DNA of 5,075 nucleotides from contig JAEDLN010000171.1 in NCBI GenBank assembly GCA_016295275.1, positions 1 to 5,075 on the forward strand. Direction: 5' to 3'. Origin of the DNA: Kiritimatiellia bacterium (GTDB lineage: Bacteria > Verrucomicrobiota > Kiritimatiellia > RFP12 > UBA3636). A model generated the notes under the pieces. The model was not told the DNA's origin. It searched no databases and saw only the letters and a list, made by a program, of their open reading frames with translations. This document shows, in pieces, positions 1 through 5,062 of the stretch; the first letter of the stretch is position 1; each line of letters opens with the position of its first letter. The position numbers were made by a program, and so were the translations under genes.

Positions 1-21
1 AATTTGCACGCGCATTACCCT

Positions 22-52
22 GCGGCGCGATGGGGACATCGCGCCCTACCGC
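22..52 (+). repeat. Left arm of REPIN-like inverted repeat
   Basis: This 31-bp segment is the exact reverse complement of 262-292. It contains its own hairpin: GGCGCGAT (24-31), loop GGGGAC (32-37), ATCGCGCC (38-45), followed by the tail CCTACCGC. Two REP-type palindromes in opposite orientation separated by a spacer (209 bp here) form the arrangement called a REPIN, a non-autonomous repeat mobilised in trans by a RAYT (TnpA_REP) transposase in some bacteria. Assignment to that class is inference from architecture. No transposase gene or clear target-site duplication is visible in the window. Confidence 0.6.
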
Positions 53-73
53 CATTACGCACGCGAAAATCGC
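48..73 (+). repeat. Direct repeat, copy 1 (with 438-463)
   Basis: ACCGCCATTACGC followed by NCGCGAAANTCGC occurs here and again at 438-463, with two mismatches in 26 bp. Copy 1 overlaps the tail of the left REP-like arm, whereas copy 2 stands alone after a GC-rich spacer. The tail motif therefore appears to be part of a larger repeat unit in this cluster. Confidence 0.45.
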
Positions 74-114
74 CCGCGCACGGGGCACGCGCAATACCCG
101 CAGTGACTCTCGGC

Positions 115-163
115 CTTTGTGCTCCTATACAACCCGTCCCTTCGCTCTTTGTGCCCCTTTGTG
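115..163. repeat. Three copies of CTTTGTG (CACAAAG on the - strand)
   Basis: CTTTGTG occurs at 115-121, 147-153 and 157-163. Read on the minus strand it gives a purine-rich run of CACAAAG words inside the spacer of the REPIN-like element. The sequence shows only the short repetition; no function can be assigned. Confidence 0.35.
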
Positions 164-261
164 TTTAAAACAACCGCGCCGCCGCGCCACGGCGTGGTGC
201 GTGACTTCGTACCTCGCACCCCTCGCCGTGCGCCCCCCGTGCCCCACGCTCGTGTCCCGTT

Positions 262-292
262 GCGGTAGGGCGCGATGTCCCCATCGCGCCGC
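262..292 (-). repeat. Right arm of REPIN-like inverted repeat
   Basis: Exact 31-bp reverse complement of 22-52, including the internal hairpin GGCGCGAT / ATCGCGCC read on the opposite strand (269-290). Together the two arms could form a 31-bp stem enclosing 209 nt, or two separate 8-bp hairpins. The match ends abruptly at both sides, as expected for a defined element rather than gradual low-complexity similarity. Confidence 0.6.
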
Positions 293-336
293 CCCGTCCC
301 GTTGCCATGCGCCCCGTTGCCGCCCTCACAATTACC

Positions 337-400
337 CACGCGCATTACCCTGCGGCGCGATGGTCGCCCGCCGGGGCTCTCGGCTCGCACCCTACCGCCA
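337..400 (+). repeat. Third, altered copy of the REP-like element
   Basis: Positions 337-363 repeat 7-33 exactly (27 bp), including the GCGGCGCGATGG start of the palindromic element. The sequence then departs: the second hairpin arm is replaced by an unrelated stretch (364-389), and the conserved tail CCCTACCGCCA reappears at 390-400. The outer parts of the element are therefore kept while its centre differs. This could be an insertion/replacement or a hybrid of two repeat units. Confidence 0.5.
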
Positions 401-437
401 TCACACATGTGCGTCCCGTGGTGCGGTCCCGTTGCGC

Positions 438-463
438 ACCGCCATTACGCCCGCGAAATTCGC
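438..463 (+). repeat. Direct repeat, copy 2 (with 48-73)
   Basis: Second copy of the 26-bp ACCGCCATTACGC-containing unit, differing from 48-73 at two positions (61/451 and 69/459). It is not preceded by an intact copy of the GGCGCGAT hairpin. Confidence 0.45.
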
Positions 464-568
464 ACGCAATGCCCGCGTCTCCTCTCCGCGCCCCGTCGGA
501 AACCCAAAATCGCCCGTGGCGGCTCGCCACCTTTTCGGCTGTCGGACCTCCCGACCCGCACATGTTGA

Positions 569-591
569 CTTCGTCGATGCATTCGATGAAG
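569..591 (+). other. 9-bp hairpin upstream of mnmG
   Basis: CTTCGTCGA (569-577) can pair with TCGATGAAG (583-591) around the 5-nt loop TGCAT, with one G-T (G-U) pair at 573/587. There is no following T-run, so it is not a canonical intrinsic terminator. Confidence 0.4.
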
Positions 592-623
592 AAGCCCCTC
601 GAAAGGAGGCGATCGATAGGGTT

Positions 624-710
624 TCGACAGAATCCGGGACGCCGCAAAGCCGGCGCGAAACCGGTTTCGCGATGGCGTTTACGCCGGCAAAAAGGCGTTT
701 GCTCTGTCGA
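624..710 (+). promoter_or_regulatory. Nested 87-nt stem-loop, candidate leader RNA
   Basis: Three helices nest in register. TCGACAGA (624-631) pairs with TCTGTCGA (703-710), ACGCC (639-643) with GGCGT (694-698), and GCCGGCG (649-655) with CGCCGGC (682-688). They are separated by internal loops of 7/4 and 5/5 nt; the symmetric 5/5 loop is GCAAA opposite AAAAA. The apical part contains the palindrome CGAAACCGGTTTCG and a small GGCG-TTTA-CGCC hairpin that would compete with the third helix. It lies about 110 nt before the mnmG start and resembles no RNA family I recognise. A role as a cis-regulatory leader or small RNA is inference. Confidence 0.35.
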
Positions 711-720
711 GTGATCCATT

Positions 721-736
721 TGAAAAACACTTTTCA
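721..736 (+). other. Small hairpin TGAAAA-ACAC-TTTTCA
   Basis: A perfect 6-bp stem with a 4-nt loop, lying between the larger nested stem-loop and mnmG. It is AT-rich and weak, and GAAAA follows it rather than a T-run. Confidence 0.3.
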
Positions 737-787
737 GAAAACCGGAATCTTGGTAAGACTAGTGCGCATCTTTCCCGGATGAACGGA

Positions 788-798
788 TAAAATAAAAT
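788..798 (+). promoter_or_regulatory. Possible -10 element(s) of the mnmG promoter
   Basis: Two overlapping TAAAAT hexamers (788-793 and 793-798) each differ from TATAAT at one position and sit in the AT-rich stretch just before mnmG. Neither has a good -35 hexamer 16-18 bp upstream, so the call is weak. If used, the transcript leader would be only about 15-25 nt and would exclude the upstream stem-loops. Confidence 0.2.
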
Positions 799-820
799 TT
801 ATTTAATCAAAATCGATCTT

Positions 821-2890
821 ATGCAAATTCAGTCGGACAGGTCCCTCTTCGGGGTCATCGTAGTGGGTGGCGGCCACGCCGGTACGGAGGCTGCCCTTGC
901 ATCTGCCCGGTTGGGCATAAAAACGCTCTTGGTGACGCTTCGGATCGACAAGATCGCCTCGATGCCCTGCAATCCGTCCATTGGCGGTATCGCAAAATCG
1001 CATCTTGTTTCCGAATTGGATGCGCTTGGCGGCGAGATGGGACGGAATGCCGATTACGCCGGGATCCAATTCCGGATTCTCAATACACGCCGCGGGGCGG
1101 CGGTTCGTGCAAATCGCGCACAATGCGACAAGTATCTTTACAAATCGCGGATGCAGGCGGTTTTGCGGGATACGAAAAATCTTGTTCTGTTGGAGGATGA
1201 GGTTGTCGCCCTTTTGCTGAAGGGAGATGCCGTTTGCGGCGTTCGGTGCGCAAAAGCCGGGGAAATCGCCGCGCAACGCGTGATTTTGACGACGGGGACT
1301 TTTCTCCGCGGAACCATCCATATCGGACACGAAACGATCTTCGGAGGCGGAAACGGTCAAATTGCTTCCGTACCATTGGCCGATCAGCTTCGGCAGGTCG
1401 GGCTTTCCGTTTCGCGGTTGAAGACCGGAACGCCATCCCGGCTTTTTCCGGATTCGATCGATTATCAACGCTTTCAACGGCAGGACGGGGTTTCGTCCGT
1501 TTCCTACTTTTCAGCTGCCGCCAGACGTCTCAAACGGGCGTTGAGCGGGCATTGCGTTTCGGAAGAAGAGGAGTCTGGGCTTCATCAACTTCCGAAAGAT
1601 GGAGAAAAGCAGAATCTTACGGGTATCGCATGGTCAAAGCCGGACGATTTCACGCTGCATGAAAAAACAGGAGTGGAGCCGCATCGCGAGCCCGTTGTCT
1701 CCGTCCGTGAAACCAAACGAGATCCTCTCTTTCGATATGGGTGCGATCTGTACAAACCGGTATATGACGACGGCGTTCAAGTGCCATGTTGGGTGACGCA
1801 TACGACAAAGCAGACAGGCGATATCGTCCGGGCTCATCTCAAGGAAAGCGCTCTCTATGGCGGCGATATTGTCGGTGTCGGTCCGCGCTACTGCCCTTCT
1901 TTCGAGGATAAGATCGTCAAATTTTCAGATCGGCCTGAACATCACGTCTTTTTGGAGCCGGAATCCTGTCTTGACGGGTGCAATCTCATGTATCCGAACG
2001 GGCTTTCGACGAGTCTTCCGCGAGCCGTACAGGAGGAAATGGTTCATTCCATTCCCGGACTTGAAAACGCTCGTTTTGCAGCCTATGCCTATGCCATCGA
2101 ATATGACTTTTACGATCCTCGCGATCTGAAGGTTTCTCTCGAATCCATGAAGATCCATGGACTCTTCCTGGCGGGACAGGTCAATGGTACGACCGGATAT
2201 GAAGAAGCGGCCGCACAGGGATTTATGGCGGCGGTCAATGCGGTTCGTTCGATTCTGGATACGGAACCATTCGTTTTGCATCGGGATGAAGCCTATATCG
2301 GCGTTTTGATCGATGATTTGATTACCAAAGGAACGAACGAACCGTATCGTATGTTTACTTCGCGTGCGGAGCATCGGCTTACGCTGCGTCAGGATGCGGC
2401 ACACTATCGTCTGCTGGACAAGGCGGAGGAGCTCGGTATAGCAGCGCCGAAGCTTCTTTCTTCGATTCGGGAAGACCAGAAAACCATAACGGATGAAATG
2501 GCGCGACTTCAAACGCAGCGGCAAGGTGGCGTTTCTCTTGCCGTTCGAATCTGTCAAGGTGCGGCTTATCGGGATCTGCCCAATGCCATTCAAGGGTTGA
2601 GTTCCGATTTGGTTCGGGAGATCGAGCTTGGCGTCCGCTATCAAGGGTACATCCAAATCGAAAAGCGGTCTGCACAGCAAATGCGTCGGCAAGAGGCAAT
2701 GAAAATACCGGAGGGACTCGATTTCATGTCCATTGGCGCATTACGGTTCGAATCCAGAGAAAAACTTTCTCGTGTTCGTCCGGAGAACCTTGGACAGGCC
2801 GCCCGTATTCCCGGTGTTACTCCTGCCGACATAGCCGTTCTGAGTGTCTTTCTGACACGGTTGAAGCGTACGGAAAAATCGCTTTCATAG
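821..2890 (+). CDS. mnmG: tRNA uridine-5-carboxymethylaminomethyl modification enzyme MnmG (GidA)
   Basis: MnmG is the FAD-dependent partner of MnmE in the cytoplasmic complex that modifies the wobble uridine (U34) of certain tRNAs, using methylene-tetrahydrofolate, NADH and glycine or ammonium. The 689-residue product shows the family motifs in order: FAD-binding GGGHAG (16-21), MPCNPSIGG with catalytic Cys50, QFRILNTRRGAAV, LKTGTP, QVPCWVTHT (from 320), GPRYCPSFEDK with catalytic Cys358, YPNGLSTSLP, GQVNGTTGYEE (452-462), PYRMFTSRAEHR (508-519), and the C-terminal YQGY (607-610) and IPGVTPADI (663-671). Usual length is about 620-630. The excess lies between residues about 232 and 310, where E. 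coli has only some nine residues between its FSF and QVPC motifs. ATG 821 places the FAD motif at the normal distance, and the frame is closed by TAA at 788. No Shine-Dalgarno sequence precedes it. No partner gene (mnmE or rsmG) is adjacent. Confidence 0.97.
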   Translation: MQIQSDRSLFGVIVVGGGHAGTEAALASARLGIKTLLVTLRIDKIASMPCNPSIGGIAKSHLVSELDALGGEMGRNADYAGIQFRILNTRRGAAVRANRAQCDKYLYKSRMQAVLRDTKNLVLLEDEVVALLLKGDAVCGVRCAKAGEIAAQRVILTTGTFLRGTIHIGHETIFGGGNGQIASVPLADQLRQVGLSVSRLKTGTPSRLFPDSIDYQRFQRQDGVSSVSYFSAAARRLKRALSGHCVSEEEESGLHQLPKDGEKQNLTGIAWSKPDDFTLHEKTGVEPHREPVVSVRETKRDPLFRYGCDLYKPVYDDGVQVPCWVTHTTKQTGDIVRAHLKESALYGGDIVGVGPRYCPSFEDKIVKFSDRPEHHVFLEPESCLDGCNLMYPNGLSTSLPRAVQEEMVHSIPGLENARFAAYAYAIEYDFYDPRDLKVSLESMKIHGLFLAGQVNGTTGYEEAAAQGFMAAVNAVRSILDTEPFVLHRDEAYIGVLIDDLITKGTNEPYRMFTSRAEHRLTLRQDAAHYRLLDKAEELGIAAPKLLSSIREDQKTITDEMARLQTQRQGGVSLAVRICQGAAYRDLPNAIQGLSSDLVREIELGVRYQGYIQIEKRSAQQMRRQEAMKIPEGLDFMSIGALRFESREKLSRVRPENLGQAARIPGVTPADIAVLSVFLTRLKRTEKSLS

Positions 2891-2952
2891 AACGGCTGCT
2901 TTTTCTTCCGTAGGTCGGCTGCAGAGGACGCTCTCCGAAGAATGATCGGTTG

Positions 2953-2968
2953 TGTTCCACGTGGAACA
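2953..2968. promoter_or_regulatory. parS centromere site 1
   Basis: TGTTCCACGTGGAACA is a perfect 16-bp palindrome matching the chromosomal parS consensus, the nucleation site for ParB (Spo0J). ParB loads there, spreads along DNA and, with ParA and SMC, segregates the origin region. It lies 62 bp after the mnmG stop and is followed by the 8-bp palindrome TCCGCGGA (2971-2978). Two identical sites at 4883 and 4947 make a chance match very unlikely. Confidence 0.88.
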
Positions 2969-3050
2969 ATTCCGCGGAGCATTCACAAACGGTACGAGGA
3001 TTCTTTGTTTGATCCTTTTTTGAACCGATTTCTCTTTTGATAATTCAAGG

Positions 3051-3302
3051 TTGACGGTTTCCCGGACGTTTGGTGATGTTTTGCAGAAAGGATCGTCAAA
3101 CATCGGAGGATGGACTGGAAGAGCCAAAATACGGGTTCGTGTCAGAGGCGATGCGGAAATTTCCGTAATTTTCAGCGGCTCTTTTGACGCAAAGAGAAAC
3201 GGGACTTGTGAGCGAATGGCGGATGAGAAAGATGCTCTCCGCAAAAGGTTACGGATTGAGATGAGAAGCCGGAAACGCGCCATCGGACTCTCTGTTGTGT
3301 AG
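3051..3302 (+). pseudogene. Short ORF ending in a 5-formyltetrahydrofolate cyclo-ligase-like N-terminal peptide (doubtful)
   Basis: The frame from a TTG at 3051 gives 83 residues. Its last part, from the internal ATG at 3216, reads MADEKDALRKRLRIEMRSRK. This resembles the Lys/Arg-rich first helix of 5-formyltetrahydrofolate cyclo-ligases (pattern roughly K-x-x-LRK-x-LR...R). The frame stops at TAG 3300-3302, about 28 codons after that ATG, whereas the family is near 190 residues. I could not find the later glycine-rich GGG-[FY]-YD signature in any downstream frame. It could be a remnant cut short by mutation, a small unrelated gene, or chance similarity of a basic helix. No Shine-Dalgarno sequence precedes the internal ATG. 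Confidence 0.15.
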
Positions 3303-3334
3303 TTCTCGAATCGTTGCAATCGGTAAGATATTAG

Positions 3335-3385
3335 CTGAATGATGCTTTCAATTCCATTTCCATTATTCAGACATCTGGAAGCATC
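3335..3385 (+). other. Possible H-type pseudoknot
   Basis: CTGAAT (3335-3340) complements ATTCAG (3365-3370), and the adjoining GATGCTT (3341-3347) complements AAGCATC (3379-3385). The two helices interleave (a-b-a'-b'), which is pseudoknot topology. At 6 and 7 bp the matches are short enough to arise by chance in about 50 nt. Confidence 0.2.
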
Positions 3386-3418
3386 TGCATGCGCCAATCC
3401 GGGCTTTTGCAACCATGC

Positions 3419-3434
3419 AACAACACTTGTTGTT
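3419..3434. other. Hairpin AACAAC-ACTT-GTTGTT
   Basis: A perfect 6-bp inverted repeat with a 4-nt loop inside the gene-free region. No T-run follows on either strand, so it does not read as a terminator. It could be an operator-like site or chance. Confidence 0.25.
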
Positions 3435-3695
3435 CTATCGAACCGTTTTTCGGTCGCAACCGCCGACTTTACGAGAGAATTGTCAATCTGCGTCGCGCGG
3501 TTGTTGGGTGCAGCTCCTACGGTTGGCACGCCTCATTGCGCCGAGACGGGGATGGCTTATGCGAAAACTCGATAAATGCGTGTTCAAAATCTAGCGAATG
3601 TCGTGACAGTATTCCAACGAAAGGCGGTTGCGATTGGTGGCGAGAGTATGCAATCGAAGTTGATTTCGGTCTCAAAATCGGGTGTCGATTGCGCT

Positions 3696-4209
3696 TTATC
3701 CGTGTCATGATTTCGCCGCAAATCGCGCTGGGGTGGGGGCTTGTCGGGCGTGTCGAGCAGAGGGTGAGATTGATATCATGGCGTTCTATCTGCTTCCATT
3801 CTACCTCATTCATTTCGGAAGTCGCCGAAGCACGAGTGGATAATCGCCCCAAGTACCCGGCATTGGGATTTGACTCGAATTTTGGAAGTTTCCGAATCAA
3901 CGAGCAGTGCCGGGAGTCGTCTGCATGAGCTTCCTAAAGGATGGACTTTATCCATTGCCTCTCTCCTTGGTAGCCGGTCGGTTCCGTGGAAATCCGCAAA
4001 CGTTTCATCTGGATCATCGTCGGCCCGCCACCGATCCGTTTCTCTCTTTTTCGCCCTGATAGGAGTCTCCGTAAATCATGCGTGGTTTTAATTTGCTTTC
4101 GTTGAAGGAGTCCGAAACGGATGCCGGTTTCTCGTCGTCGATCTCTTGAAGGGCCGTCAAGAGGAGCGGCCTGATGTGAAGCTGCGTCTTTGTACCGTGT
4201 TTATCCTCC
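3696..4209. other. Cluster of DnaA-box-like TTATCC words
   Basis: TTATCC occurs at 3696, 3948 and 4201 on the plus strand and at 3838-3843 on the minus strand. The minus-strand word, TTATCCACT (3835-3843), differs from the DnaA box TTATCCACA at one position. The others differ at two or three. The cluster lies in gene-free DNA between mnmG/parS1 and parS2-3, a plausible place for an origin. No clear AT-rich unwinding element or array of consensus boxes is visible, so an oriC call is only a hypothesis. Confidence 0.2.
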
Positions 4210-4540
4210 GGCTCGTCGTTTCGGTTAGCCCGCTTTGTAATGTATCTCATCAGGAGCGATTTCGTTCGTCGGATTCGTTCCGATCGATGCTCATGTTTCC
4301 AATTCTTCATTTGATGGAATCCGTTTTCCAGGATTCGAGGCCATTCCCAAGAAAGCGCTTGCCGTATGGACTGGAAGTGTTGTCGCACGGATTTTCCCGA
4401 GAATGTTCATGTTTTTTTCCTGGATCAGTCTAGGTGAAGACTTTTCCTCTCTCGGAATCGATTTGGATGCTTTCCCAATATCTGTTCAATTCGGGGGTTG
4501 GGTTTGTTGCCCATTCGACTAGGTGCCGTTTCATGCTTTC

Positions 4541-4611
4541 TCTTCCGTTTTCCTTTTATAGGTCGGAGTGATGGAGAGTTTGGAAAGAGAAGAAAACGGG
4601 AAGATTTTTTT
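4541..4611 (+). terminator. Possible intrinsic terminator
   Basis: CTTCCGTTTTC (4542-4552) complements GAAAACGGGAAG (4592-4603) with one bulged G, extended by a T-A pair (4541/4604). Seven Ts follow at 4605-4611. Stem plus T-run fits an intrinsic terminator on the plus strand, but the loop of about 39 nt is longer than usual and no plus-strand gene lies immediately upstream. Confidence 0.3.
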
Positions 4612-4882
4612 GTTGCGAATCCGTCATGGCCCATTGGACGGTGGCTCGTCAAGCGGTATGGGTCTTGTTTTGAGGGAGTTTTCGTATTTCCCTTTGTTCG
4701 GAGAAAGAAGGCTTCTAGTCGTTCCGTAGAGTGTATTCTTGTGGATTGGACGAATAAATCCTACGGAATGTCCCTTGGCCGATACGCGCACCGTCGCAAT
4801 CCTGTAGGCGCGAGTTCGGGGCATACATAAGGTACATTTTGCCATTGTCATGTAATTTGGTGTCGGCATGTCCGATAGAACC

Positions 4883-4898
4883 TGTTCCACGTGGAACA
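4883..4898. promoter_or_regulatory. parS centromere site 2
   Basis: Perfect 16-bp palindrome TGTTCCACGTGGAACA, identical to parS1 and parS3. Its flanks are shared with parS3: the 25 bp at 4880-4904 equal 4944-4968. ParB binding is inferred from identity to the well-established chromosomal parS consensus. Confidence 0.88.
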
Positions 4899-4946
4899 AT
4901 TGTCACCGGATCGACTCACAGCCGCGATATCCAGTCCGGTTGGACC

Positions 4947-4962
4947 TGTTCCACGTGGAACA
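4947..4962. promoter_or_regulatory. parS centromere site 3
   Basis: Third identical TGTTCCACGTGGAACA palindrome, 64 bp centre-to-centre from parS2, close to six helical turns, so both sites would face about the same side of the DNA. The shared flanking bases suggest the pair arose by local duplication. Confidence 0.88.
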
Positions 4963-5024
4963 ATTGTCTCTTCGGGGAATCAGCGTCTTTCGACGAGGGC
5001 GAAGGGACGATTCGTAGGAAGGGG

Positions 5025-5040
5025 TTACTTGACAAAGTAA
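5025..5040 (+). promoter_or_regulatory. TTGACA hexamer within an inverted repeat
   Basis: TTACTT (5025-5030) and AAGTAA (5035-5040) form a perfect 6-bp inverted repeat around GACA. It contains the exact sigma70 -35 hexamer TTGACA at 5029-5034. No acceptable -10 hexamer lies 16-18 bp downstream, so a promoter is uncertain. An operator or hairpin is an alternative. Confidence 0.2.
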
Positions 5041-5062
5041 ATGCGACTAATTCAGGGCCAAA

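Larger units (their letters stand above)
1..540. other. GC-rich repetitive non-coding region
   Basis: No credible gene is visible here. The sequence is dominated by short C-, G- and CG-rich words (variants of CCCGTTGC, ACCGCCATTACGC and GCGCGAT) that recur in both orientations. Several long open frames overlap on both strands, but their translations are Arg/Pro/Ala/Cys-rich, low in complexity and built from the repeats. GC-rich DNA contains few stop codons, which explains the long open frames. The composition differs sharply from mnmG downstream. The region is best read as an intergenic repeat cluster; its individual elements are listed separately. Confidence 0.7.
541..820 (+). other. Structured, gene-free approach to mnmG
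   Basis: This 280-bp stretch has no convincing reading frame. It holds a series of inverted repeats: GTCGG/CCGAC (541-555), a 9-bp hairpin at 569-591, a nested stem-loop at 624-710 and TGAAAA/TTTTCA at 721-736. It closes with an AT-rich stretch (about 787-812) immediately before the mnmG start. AAAGGAGG at 602-609 is a perfect Shine-Dalgarno word, but no start codon lies at the proper distance. The density of stems suggests a transcribed leader, a terminator region for an upstream transcript, or a small RNA. Which of these it is cannot be decided from the sequence alone. Confidence 0.4.
2891..4882. other. Nearly 2-kb region without a recognisable gene
   Basis: Long frames exist on both strands (for example 2885-3529 on the minus strand from a GTG, and 3389-3928 on the plus strand), but they overlap each other. 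Their translations show no motif I recognise, and one runs straight through parS1. There are no rRNA or tRNA genes. The region holds parS1, scattered small palindromes such as CGGAAATTTCCG (3154-3165) and TGATATCA (3771-3778), a cluster of TTATCC words and a possible terminator. Since mnmG and several parS sites flank it, it may include replication-origin DNA, or be a decayed gene segment. Neither is proven by the sequence. Confidence 0.6.

Noticed and set aside
1..540. Possible CRISPR array in the repetitive region
   Set aside because: The repeats are few, in both orientations, of unequal spacing and nested. There is no regular repeat-spacer pattern and no cas gene.
619..635. GGGTTTCGACAG resembling the 5' end of tmRNA
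   Set aside because: No tag-peptide frame and no matching tRNA-like 3' half are found downstream. The words belong to the nested stem-loop instead.
30..782. 250-codon plus-strand open frame before mnmG
   Set aside because: Translation is Arg/Pro/Ala/Cys-rich, made of the REP-like repeats, overlaps long frames on the other strand and shows no domain. GC-rich DNA with few stops explains it.
2745..2755. GGTTCGAATCC, identical to a tRNA T-arm
   Set aside because: It lies inside mnmG and encodes part of LRFES. No acceptor, D or anticodon arms surround it.
2885..3529. 214-codon minus-strand open frame with a GTG start
   Set aside because: It has no recognisable motif, overlaps the mnmG stop, runs through parS1 and conflicts with plus-strand frames. 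It is the longest frame in the gap, so a database search would be worthwhile, but I cannot support it as a gene.
3389..3928. 179-codon plus-strand open frame
   Set aside because: No known motif, no clear ribosome site, and overlapped by a 127-codon minus-strand frame at 3517-3900. I also looked for cyclo-ligase motifs here and found none convincing.
3110..4377. 12-bp repeat ATGGACTGGAAG at 3110-3121 and 4366-4377
   Set aside because: Short, with unrelated flanks; a single 12-bp match in this window is not strong enough to call a repeat family.
4624..4899. Minus-strand frame beginning MFHVEQ
   Set aside because: The first residues are simply the translation of parS2 from a TTG. Such MFHVEQ starts are a common by-product of parS sites, and the rest has no recognisable feature.
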